Translations under genes and position numbers: made by a program
NCBI GenBank assembly: GCA_031259345.1
Contig: JAIRLQ010000189.1
Span: forward strand, 1 to 6,091
Source: Treponema sp.
GTDB lineage: Bacteria; Spirochaetota; Spirochaetia; Treponematales; Breznakiellaceae
Length of the DNA stretch: 6,091 nt
Direction: 5' to 3'
Shown: positions 1 to 5,524 of the stretch, piece by piece
How the letters are laid out: each line of letters starts with the position of its first letter
How positions within the stretch are numbered: position 1 is the stretch's first letter
The notes under the pieces: generated by a model
Told to the model about the DNA's origin: nothing
Database searches by the model: none
What the model saw: the letters and a program-made list of their open reading frames with translations, nothing else

Positions 1-642
1 GCCATGCGGGAGGCGGTGTACCGGCGATATTCACGACTTCTTAAAGAGGCCGGGGAACTGCCCGATCTGGTGCTTATTGACGGCGGCATAGGCCAGGTCA
101 ACGCCGCAAAAGGCGTACTTGACGAATTGTCCATTGACTGCGATGTGGCGGGGCTTGCCAAGCAGGACGAAGAAATCTGGCTGCCCCGGGCAAAAGAACC
201 CATACGTTTGTCCCGCCGTTCCGAAGGCCTTAAAGTACTGCAATTTGTACGGGACGAAACCCACCGTTTTGCCACGGGGCTTAACCAAAAGCTGCGCTCT
301 AGAGATCTGTGGCTTCCCGCGCTGGAAAGCGTTGAAGGCATCGGCCCCAAACGCGCCGCCGCTATTATGAAGGCTTACGGCAGCCTGGAAAAGATAGCCG
401 CCGCGGATTTGGCTCTTATGGCGGAACGCTGCGGAATTCCGGAAAATTCCGCCAGAGCGGCCCGGGCGGCGGCAAAACTTGCCCTGGAAGACCGGGAAGC
501 GGCAAAACGACGCCTGGCTTCGGGCATCAAACGGGGTAAATTCCCGCCGTCAAAAGGCTCAGGACTGGCGGCCGAAGCCTTTGTAGCTGAAAATGAAATT
601 GAATATGGGGAAAGCGAAAGCCATGGAAAACAAGAAAATTGA
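1..642 (+). CDS. uvrC: UvrABC excinuclease subunit C, C-terminal part (5' end outside window)
   Basis: UvrC makes the incisions on both sides of a DNA lesion in nucleotide excision repair, acting with UvrA and UvrB in the cytoplasm. The reading frame is open at the left edge, and its first residues (AMREAVYRRYSRLL) match the middle of UvrC, so only the last 213 codons are here. Visible are the RNase H-like 5'-incision domain with its PDLVLIDGG motif (a catalytic-type Asp at 79-81), GLAKQDEEIWLP, and RDETHRFA with the catalytic-type His at 262-264. A helix-hairpin-helix DNA-binding region follows (GIGPKRAAAIM, about 337-369, with a second hairpin near 430-470). The first catalytic Asp and the GIY-YIG 3'-incision domain lie upstream, outside the window. 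After the hairpins there is an extra tail of about 50 residues, basic and then acidic. The stop overlaps the next gene by about 20 nt, suggesting co-transcription. The family call is secure. Confidence 0.97.
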   Translation, partial: AMREAVYRRYSRLLKEAGELPDLVLIDGGIGQVNAAKGVLDELSIDCDVAGLAKQDEEIWLPRAKEPIRLSRRSEGLKVLQFVRDETHRFATGLNQKLRSRDLWLPALESVEGIGPKRAAAIMKAYGSLEKIAAADLALMAERCGIPENSARAARAAAKLALEDREAAKRRLASGIKRGKFPPSKGSGLAAEAFVAENEIEYGESESHGKQEN

Positions 643-2020
643 AACCGTTGATTTAGTTGTGGCAAACAGGCCCGGCGTACTCGGCAGGGTGGCCGGGCAT
701 ATACGGCGGGAAGGCTGGAACATCAAGCGCCTTTTTGTGGACGAAACCGATTCCCACGAAACCTCAAAAATGGAAATCGATATTGAAGGAACCCATACCA
801 AGTTGGCCCAGGTGATGGAGCGGCTTCTCAACCTGGACTGCATTATCAGCATCAGCATGACCGTAGACGGAAAAAAAGTGATCCGTACCCGCCCGGGGGA
901 AACGGCCAAAACCAGCCAGGAAACAAAAACGGCTGTAAAGGCCCCGGAAAAAGCCCCCGGCGTGTTCCGTATCCTGGCTATCAACCCCGGATCAAGCTCC
1001 ACCAAATTCGCGGTATACGACAACGAAACTTCCCTTATGGAAGAGAACACCAGGCACAACGAAAAAATCCGGAGCGCTAAAATTACGGACCAAAAAGAAA
1101 CGCGCCGGGGCTGCATTATGAAAGCCCTGGAAGAGGCGGGCATAGCCCCGGCTTCCCTGGACGCTATAGCCGGCAGGGGCGGGCTTATCAAACCCATAGA
1201 AAGCGGCGCCTATCTGATTAACAAAAAAATGCTGGACGATTTGGAATCCAGCGCCGCCCTTCACGCCTCGTCCCTGGGGGCAATAATCGCCGCGGAAATC
1301 GCCGGGCCGCTTTCCATACCCGCATACGTGGTAGACCCCGTAGTGGTGGACGAAATGGACCGTAACGCCAAACTTACCGGTATGCCCGGCATTGAGCGCT
1401 TCAGCATTTTTCACGCCCTAAACCAGAAGGCCATAGCCCGCCGCATGGCCGCTAAAATGGGTATACCCTACGAAAACGCCCGCTACATTGTGGTTCATCT
1501 GGGCGGCGGCATCACCGTAGGCGCCCACCGCTATGGCCGGGTCATAGACGTCAACGACGCCCTTTCCGGCGAGGGCCCCTTCACGCCTGAACGTACCGGC
1601 GGCATCCCCGCGGTGCCCCTTATCAAAATGTGCTTTTCCGGGGAATACACCGAAACGGAAATGGTGGAAAAAGTAACCAAACGCGGGGGCATGCTGGCCT
1701 ACCTGGGCACGGCGGATCTCCGGGAAGTACAGAAGATGATTAACGACGGCGATGAATTCGCCGCCCTGACGCTGGACTCCATGGCCTACCAGACAGCCAA
1801 AGAAATCGGCGCCATGGCCGCGGTCCTGGAAGGCCTGGTAGACGCCATCATCCTCACCGGAGGCCTGGCCCATTCCACCCGCTTTACCGGCGCCATCAAG
1901 CAGCGGGTGGATAAATTTGCCCCTGTCCATGTCTTCCCCGGGGAGGACGAACTTTTGGCATTGATGGCGGGCGTACTGCGGGTACTCAGAGGCGAGGAGC
2001 CCGCGGCAGTGTACAGTTAA
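623..2020 (+). CDS. buk: ACT domain-butyrate kinase fusion protein
   Basis: A predicted cytoplasmic 465-residue protein with two parts. Residues about 7-80 form an ACT domain of the acetolactate synthase small-subunit (IlvN/IlvH) type: NRPGVLGRVAG, then EGWNIKRL, then a SKMEIDIEG strand. A Lys/Thr/Pro-rich linker (about 82-113) leads to a complete butyrate kinase (about 114-465) of the ASKHA fold: phosphate loop NPGSSSTK (121-128), GRGGLIKPIE (184 on), VDPVVVDEM, FHALNQKA, HLGGG (292-296), the adenosine loop GGLAHS (413-418), and a typical C-terminus LRVLRGEE. Butyrate kinases transfer phosphate between butyryl or branched acyl phosphate and ADP, usually beside a phosphotransacylase gene (ptb); none is in view. 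The linker has no stop and no convincing internal start. I prefer ATG 623 because GGGGAAAG lies 8 nt upstream; in-frame ATGs at 593 and 605 would add 10 or 6 residues and lack a good ribosome site. Control by an amino acid is inferred. Substrate could be isobutyrate or isovalerate rather than butyrate. Confidence 0.93.
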   Translation: MENKKIETVDLVVANRPGVLGRVAGHIRREGWNIKRLFVDETDSHETSKMEIDIEGTHTKLAQVMERLLNLDCIISISMTVDGKKVIRTRPGETAKTSQETKTAVKAPEKAPGVFRILAINPGSSSTKFAVYDNETSLMEENTRHNEKIRSAKITDQKETRRGCIMKALEEAGIAPASLDAIAGRGGLIKPIESGAYLINKKMLDDLESSAALHASSLGAIIAAEIAGPLSIPAYVVDPVVVDEMDRNAKLTGMPGIERFSIFHALNQKAIARRMAAKMGIPYENARYIVVHLGGGITVGAHRYGRVIDVNDALSGEGPFTPERTGGIPAVPLIKMCFSGEYTETEMVEKVTKRGGMLAYLGTADLREVQKMINDGDEFAALTLDSMAYQTAKEIGAMAAVLEGLVDAIILTGGLAHSTRFTGAIKQRVDKFAPVHVFPGEDELLALMAGVLRVLRGEEPAAVYS

Positions 2021-2041
2021 TGCTGTTTATTCGCGACAGAT

Positions 2042-2332
2042 TTACCGTCTCTCTTTTACTTTTTCTTTTTCCTTGGATATTTTTGCGTCAAGTTTATCCA
2101 TCAATTTGTCAATAGCCGGGGTAAGCTCCGTATCGGTTTCTTTTTGGTGGATTGAAACGCCCCAGCGGAAATTTACCGTTACCTCGGCTGAAAATTCCTT
2201 GTCTTTGGTCAGGGTAAACAAGAGATCTACAATCATATTTTCGGCGTTATGAATTCGCTCAATCTTTTTTTCCAGGTATTCTTTTGCATCATCCCTTAAC
2301 GTAAAATGCACAGCCTTAATTTCTGTATTCAT
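2042..2332 (-). CDS. hpf: ribosome hibernation promoting factor, short form (HPF/YfiA family)
   Basis: A 96-residue protein of the HPF/RaiA family, which binds the 30S decoding centre of idle ribosomes and blocks tRNA and mRNA. The sequence shows the family pattern: a first strand and helix (IKAVHFTLRDDAKEYLEKK), FSAEVTVNFRWGVSIH (47-62), the acidic segment before PAIDKLMDKLDAKI (72-85), and a Lys/Arg-rich C-terminus (KEKEKVKERR). It ends at residue 96 and so lacks the C-terminal dimerisation domain of long HPF; by length it resembles enterobacterial short HPF or YfiA. The start is ATG 2332: AGGAGG at 2348-2343 sits 10 nt upstream. The in-frame ATG at 2341 would be only 1 nt from that site. 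It lies 67 nt downstream of rpoN on the same strand, the usual rpoN-hpf order, and is probably read from the rpoN transcript. It converges on the butyrate kinase gene with 21 nt between stops. Confidence 0.92.
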   Translation of the reverse strand: MNTEIKAVHFTLRDDAKEYLEKKIERIHNAENMIVDLLFTLTKDKEFSAEVTVNFRWGVSIHQKETDTELTPAIDKLMDKLDAKISKEKEKVKERR

Positions 2333-2342
2333 TGTTGTCATT

Positions 2343-2348
2343 CCTCCT
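2343..2348 (-). promoter_or_regulatory. Shine-Dalgarno site of hpf
   Basis: A perfect AGGAGG on the minus strand. It is 10 nt from ATG 2332 and 1 nt from ATG 2341, so it decides the start as MNTEIKAV. It also argues against reading hpf from the longer open frame that begins inside rpoN. Confidence 0.85.
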
Positions 2349-2361
2349 GAAATTATTTTTA

Positions 2362-2390
2362 GTTTACCGGACATTGCATGCCCGGCAAAC
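2362..2390 (-). other. stem-loop in rpoN-hpf intergenic mRNA
   Basis: Read on the minus strand, GTTTGCCGGGCAT, a loop GCA, then ATGTCCGGTAAAC fold into an uninterrupted 13-bp hairpin with two G-U wobbles. On the plus strand those two pairs become A-C mismatches, so the structure suits the rpoN-hpf transcript only. It starts 9 nt after the rpoN stop and ends 13 nt before the hpf Shine-Dalgarno site. It is followed by TAAAAATAATTT rather than a U-run, so it does not look like an intrinsic terminator. Protection of the rpoN 3' end, RNA processing between the genes, or partial attenuation are possible; none is shown by the sequence. Confidence 0.6.
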
Positions 2391-2399
2391 AAATAGCCT

Positions 2400-3755
2400 T
2401 TAGCGCGGTGAATAAGATGAACCCAAATCAAGCTCTTTACGATATTTGGCGACAGTACGCCGTGCAAGGGGAATACCCCGTCTGGCAAGAATCAGTGAAA
2501 TTTGCTGATCAGAATAATTACAGTCGCCGCTTTTAATAAGCTCTTTGATTATAGCTTTTACACCTTCTTTTGAATACCTTGAACCTCCTGAACCAATGCC
2601 GCTTATTGAATTGGTAAAAAAATGCCGCAGTTCAAAAATGCCCCATTCCGTCTGGACATACTTGCCGTTGGCGGTCCGGGAAATGGTAGACTCGTTAACC
2701 CCCAATTCCCGGGCAATGTCCCGCTGGGTAAGGGGCGCAATATGTTTGGGGCCGTTTACAAAAAAATCCCGCTGAAACTCTACAATCGCCCTGGTTACTT
2801 TTAAGAGGGTATGATTGCGGTCGTTAATGGACTGAATAAACCAGCGGGCTTCTTTTATGTTTTCCCGCACAAAGTCCTTAGCGCTTTTGTCGCCGCCGCC
2901 GGACATCTTCATAAAGAAGGAATTAATACCCAGCACCGGAATTTCCTCATCATTTAAAACAATAACAAACTCATCGTCTTTTTTGATCACCTGAATATCG
3001 GGAACAACAAAGCGGGTTTCCTCGGAAGAAAACTGCCGGCCCGGAAAAGGAGAAAGGCCTTTTATTTTTTCCAAAAGATTTTTAACCTCGTCCTCAGAGC
3101 GGCGGATCTTTTTTGCGGTTTCCGCGATTTTCCCGCGTTCAAGAAGATCCAGGTATTCCAGAGCTTCTTCAAGGCCCAAAGGCGCATCCGGCATAAGCCC
3201 GGCCTGCACCTTTAGGGATTCCCGGTAATCGGCAGTGCAGCAGCCCTGGGGTTCCAGTGAACGGACGATTTTTAAGGCATTCTGTATTAGGAGGGGGTTT
3301 TCGTTTTTTAAGAGCAGATCCACCGGCTCTTTGTGAAAGCCGTCCGCGTCAAGATTCTGAATAAGCCTTTCCCCGACCCGCCTGGTTTCAGAATCCATCG
3401 GCGTCAGGGCAAGCTGCCAAAGCAGATTTTCCTGCAGTGTTTCGGAACGGGTCAAAACCCCTTCGATAAAACGGTGGCGCTCCTCGGCAGCCTTTTCCCC
3501 GCCCCGGCTTGTATAGCCGAAATCCGAAGCGCCGTCAAAATAATCATCCTCATCTTTTTTTTCCGGTTTCATGGCATCATCCAGGGAAATCACAGAACGA
3601 TCTTCCAGAACCTCTAAAGCGGGGTTTATCTCTATTTCTTCTTCAATGCGTTCCCGCAGATCCACAATGGGAAGCTCCATCAGTTTGATTGACTGAATGA
3701 GCTGGGTATTCATTTTGAGGATTTGTTTTTGAACAAGTACAGGCCTCTGCTGCAT
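2400..3755 (-). CDS. rpoN: RNA polymerase sigma-54 factor
   Basis: A 451-residue sigma-54, close to the usual 430-500. Sigma-54 directs polymerase to -24/-12 promoters and needs an AAA+ enhancer-binding activator to open DNA. Region I (1-50) has the typical pattern QKQILKMNTQLIQSIKLMEL and ends in INPALE (43-48). Region II is short and acidic (KKDEDDYFDGASD, 66-78). The core-binding region follows. A helix-turn-helix lies at about 342-360 (LTQRDIARELGVNESTISR). The RpoN box ARRTVAKYR is intact at 431-439 and recognises the -24 element. I start at ATG 3755, where homology begins; the frame stays open for 32 further codons upstream, but that stretch crosses the promoter region and looks non-coding. 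No ribosome site is at normal distance (GGGGG is 14 nt away). hpf follows on the same strand; a DUF1015 gene diverges. No activator gene is in the window. Confidence 0.96.
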   Translation of the reverse strand: MQQRPVLVQKQILKMNTQLIQSIKLMELPIVDLRERIEEEIEINPALEVLEDRSVISLDDAMKPEKKDEDDYFDGASDFGYTSRGGEKAAEERHRFIEGVLTRSETLQENLLWQLALTPMDSETRRVGERLIQNLDADGFHKEPVDLLLKNENPLLIQNALKIVRSLEPQGCCTADYRESLKVQAGLMPDAPLGLEEALEYLDLLERGKIAETAKKIRRSEDEVKNLLEKIKGLSPFPGRQFSSEETRFVVPDIQVIKKDDEFVIVLNDEEIPVLGINSFFMKMSGGGDKSAKDFVRENIKEARWFIQSINDRNHTLLKVTRAIVEFQRDFFVNGPKHIAPLTQRDIARELGVNESTISRTANGKYVQTEWGIFELRHFFTNSISGIGSGGSRYSKEGVKAIIKELIKSGDCNYSDQQISLILARRGIPLARRTVAKYRKELDLGSSYSPR

Positions 3756-3761
3756 ATTAAA

Positions 3762-3790
3762 AGTATTGTCCCCCTTTAGAGCTTTGTCAA
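3762..3790 (-). promoter_or_regulatory. predicted sigma-70-type promoter of rpoN-hpf
   Basis: On the minus strand a consensus TTGACA (3790-3785) is followed after exactly 17 nt by AATACT (3767-3762), four of six bases of the -10 consensus. Transcription would begin at about 3754-3757, at or just before the ATG at 3755. That fits the lack of a well-placed Shine-Dalgarno site, implying a leaderless message. The -35 hexamer overlaps by five bases the -35 of the divergent promoter. The prediction is by eye only. Confidence 0.5.
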
Positions 3791-3812
3791 TTCTGTAATT
3801 TACTGCTACAAT
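3784..3812 (+). promoter_or_regulatory. predicted sigma-70-type promoter of the DUF1015-yjbQ operon
   Basis: TTGTCA (3784-3789), a 17-nt spacer, then TACAAT (3807-3812) preceded by TG at 3804-3805, which makes an extended -10. Each hexamer matches consensus at five of six positions. A start near 3818-3820 leaves a leader of about 12 nt containing the ribosome site. It shares its -35 bases with the rpoN promoter on the other strand. Confidence 0.65.
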
Positions 3813-3820
3813 AAAAAATC

Positions 3821-3825
3821 GGAGG
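3821..3825 (+). promoter_or_regulatory. Shine-Dalgarno site deciding a GTG start
   Basis: GGAGG lies 5 nt before GTG 3831. No in-frame ATG occurs before codon 20, which would delete the conserved amino-terminal helix, so the site supports the GTG start of the DUF1015 gene. Confidence 0.8.
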
Positions 3826-3830
3826 AAATT

Positions 3831-5102
3831 GTGGAAAATATACAAAGCCAACTGGCGGCTTTGGGAGTAAAAATCCCGGAAATCCTTATGCCCCGAAAAG
3901 GGATAGATTTAAAAAAATGGGCGGTTATTGCCTGCGATCAGTTTACCCAGGACCGCTCTTACTGGGACACGGTTAAAAAGGATGTTGGGGACGCCCCTTC
4001 AACGCTGAACCTTATTTTTCCGGAAGTGTACCTGGAAGAAAAAGACAGGCAGGATCGTATTAATAAGATTCAGGCTTCGATGAAGGGCTATCTTGAGGAC
4101 GGCGTTTTGGCGCCACCAAAGAAAAGCTGCGTATACGTTGAACGCAGTACTCCCCTTCACCCCTTAAGGCGGGGGCTTGTCCTGGCAGTCGATCTTGACC
4201 GGTACGACTGGTCTCCTTTGGCCCGTTCCCTTATACGCGCCACAGAAGGCACCATAAAGGAACGCCTGCCGCCGCGTATGGAAATACGCCGGGGCGCCTC
4301 TCTTGAAAGCCCCCATATTCTTCTATTGGTGGATGATGAAAAAGATGCCATCATCCCCGCTTTGGGTAATGTGGCAAAAAAGCGCGCGCCCCTTTACGAC
4401 AGCCCTTTGATGATGAATGGCGGGACGCTTAAGGGCTGGACGCTTGAAGATGAGGGCGAATTGGCGCTGCTCGCAAAAGGCCTAAAAACCCTGGCCGAAA
4501 GCGCCCCGGCCCGCTATGGCGTTAATGACCCGGCGCCGTTCCTCTTTGCCGCAGGCGATGGCAACCACTCCCTGGCAACCGCCAAGGCAGTCTGGGACGA
4601 ATACAGGGCAGCCCATGCCGGGGAAACAGGCATCGACAATCATCCGGCGCGCTGGGCACTGGTAGAACTGGAAAACCTTTACGACCCCGGGATCAGCTTT
4701 GAACCTATACACCGGGTAATTTTTGGGGCCAAGCCGGAAACCCTGCTCGCATTTCTTTCAAAGGCGGAAGACCTTGACTTTTCCGCCGTACCGGGCAAGC
4801 CCACACTCATTGCCGTAAAAACCAAAACCCCCGCCATCGCAACCGCGAGCCTTCAGCCCCTGCTGGACAGCTTTGTAAAACAAAGCGGGGCTGTTATTGA
4901 TTATATCCACGGGGAAGAAGAATTATCCCGCCTTGCGGCGGAAAGCTCCCGATCTGCCGTTGGCCTGCTTTTGCCGCCCGTGGAAAAAGCAGGCTTATTC
5001 AGAACCGTCGCAAAAAGCGGCCCCCTCCCCCGGAAAAGCTTTTCCATGGGAGAAGCTTTGGAAAAAAGATATTATATGGAATGTAGGAGTTTATTTGAAT
5101 GA
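3831..5102 (+). CDS. DUF1015 family protein
   Basis: A 423-residue soluble protein of the DUF1015 family. Recognisable landmarks are IPEILMPRKGIDLKKWAVIACDQ near the N-terminus, SYWDTVKKDVGDAPSTL with LIFPEVYLEE after it, an EGTIKERLPPR segment, and the hallmark GDGNHSLATAKA (Asp243, Gly244, Asn245, His246). Length is ordinary for the family. No signal peptide or membrane segment is visible. The start is GTG with GGAGG 5 nt upstream, 75 bp from the divergent rpoN ATG and behind a good promoter. The function of bacterial DUF1015 proteins is not settled to my knowledge; I recall a proposed relation to the ParB/sulfiredoxin-like fold, which includes free-serine kinases, and frequent placement beside serine synthesis genes. 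No serine gene is present here, so a small-molecule kinase role is only a guess. The 3' end overlaps yjbQ by 4 nt, implying translational coupling. Confidence 0.9.
   Translation: MENIQSQLAALGVKIPEILMPRKGIDLKKWAVIACDQFTQDRSYWDTVKKDVGDAPSTLNLIFPEVYLEEKDRQDRINKIQASMKGYLEDGVLAPPKKSCVYVERSTPLHPLRRGLVLAVDLDRYDWSPLARSLIRATEGTIKERLPPRMEIRRGASLESPHILLLVDDEKDAIIPALGNVAKKRAPLYDSPLMMNGGTLKGWTLEDEGELALLAKGLKTLAESAPARYGVNDPAPFLFAAGDGNHSLATAKAVWDEYRAAHAGETGIDNHPARWALVELENLYDPGISFEPIHRVIFGAKPETLLAFLSKAEDLDFSAVPGKPTLIAVKTKTPAIATASLQPLLDSFVKQSGAVIDYIHGEEELSRLAAESSRSAVGLLLPPVEKAGLFRTVAKSGPLPRKSFSMGEALEKRYYMECRSLFE
4963..4994 (+). repeat. 10-bp inverted repeat inside the DUF1015 gene
   Basis: GCCTGCTTTT (4963-4972) and AAAAGCAGGC (4985-4994) are perfect inverted copies around a 12-nt loop. 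They could form a hairpin in the mRNA about 105 nt before the yjbQ start. Neither side has a U-run suited to termination. A separate 14-bp palindrome, GGAAAAGCTTTTCC, follows at 5032-5045. Both lie in coding sequence and may have no function. Confidence 0.4.
5085..5089 (+). promoter_or_regulatory. Shine-Dalgarno site of yjbQ inside the DUF1015 gene
   Basis: AGGAG is 9 nt before ATG 5099, within the last codons of the upstream gene. With the ATGA overlap this supports coupled but independently primed translation. Confidence 0.7.
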
Positions 5103-5515
5103 AATCGTTTACAAAAGAACTTTGGTTTAACACCAAAAAAGAAAAAGAATTTATCAACATTACCCGGCAAGTGGAAGAACTGCTTGATGAGTCAGGCATA
5201 CAGGAAGGACTTTGCCTGGTGAACGCCATGCACATAACCGCCAGCGTTTTTATCAACGATGACGAAAGAGGCCTCCACCATGACTTTGACGCCTGGCTGG
5301 AAAAACTCGCGCCCCATGAACCGGTCTCCTCGTACCGCCACAACACAGGCGAAGTAAACGCCGACGCTCACATGAAACGCCAAATCATGGGGCGCGAAAT
5401 TGTCGCCGCCGTTACCGGGGGACGTCTCCACTTTGGCCCCTGGGAACAAATCTTCTACGGCGAGTTTGACGGCTGCCGCCGCAAACGTGTGCTGGTAAAA
5501 ATCATCGGGGAATAA
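5099..5515 (+). CDS. yjbQ: YjbQ/UPF0047 family protein
   Basis: A 138-residue single-domain protein, the usual length for the YjbQ (UPF0047) family. Family signatures are all present: HITASVFIND (45-54), HHDFDAWLEKL (60-70), YRHNTGEVNADAH (79-91), GGRLHFGPWEQIF, and the end motif EFDG..RKRVLVKIIGE. The clustered histidines (45, 60, 61, 81, 91) correspond to the conserved polar pocket of the family. E. coli YjbQ is known to have a weak thiamine-phosphate synthase activity, found as a secondary activity; the true physiological role is unknown, and databases often name it 'secondary thiamine-phosphate synthase'. No thiamine gene is nearby. The start ATG overlaps the DUF1015 stop as ATGA, with AGGAG 9 nt upstream, so the two are probably one operon. 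The stop lies 9 nt from that of the converging membrane protein gene. Confidence 0.93.
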   Translation: MKSFTKELWFNTKKEKEFINITRQVEELLDESGIQEGLCLVNAMHITASVFINDDERGLHHDFDAWLEKLAPHEPVSSYRHNTGEVNADAHMKRQIMGREIVAAVTGGRLHFGPWEQIFYGEFDGCRRKRVLVKIIGE

Positions 5516-5524
5516 AGGCAGCGC

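Noticed and set aside
593..622. ATG 593 or 605 as the start of the butyrate kinase fusion
   Set aside because: Neither has a ribosome site and both deepen the overlap with uvrC; ATG 623 has GGGGAAAG 8 nt upstream. They cannot be fully excluded.
992..1930. Long minus-strand open frames opposite the butyrate kinase
   Set aside because: They are antisense shadows of a GC-rich conserved gene, with no ribosome sites and no recognisable protein features.
2021..2075. Possible terminator between the converging buk and hpf genes (CTGT/ACAG followed by a T-rich tract on the plus strand)
   Set aside because: The stem is only 4 bp, and the T-rich tract is explained by the Lys/Glu/Arg codons at the end of hpf on the other strand.
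2333..2488. Upstream in-frame extension of hpf into rpoN (would give a 148-residue protein)
   Set aside because: The extra 52 residues do not resemble HPF, overlap the end of rpoN and run through the hairpin, while AGGAGG sits 10 nt before ATG 2332.
3795..3803. GTAATTTAC palindrome within the DUF1015 promoter spacer as an operator
   Set aside because: Four pairs around one base is common by chance in AT-rich DNA, and no regulator gene is adjacent; position alone is weak evidence.
3756..3851. Upstream in-frame extension of rpoN by 32 residues
   Set aside because: Region I homology begins at the ATG at 3755, and the extension covers the shared promoter and the start of the divergent gene.
4369..4385. 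TGGCAAAAAAGCGCGC as a sigma-54 promoter
   Set aside because: It has GG and GC near the -24/-12 spacing but a poor match elsewhere and lies in the middle of the DUF1015 coding sequence.
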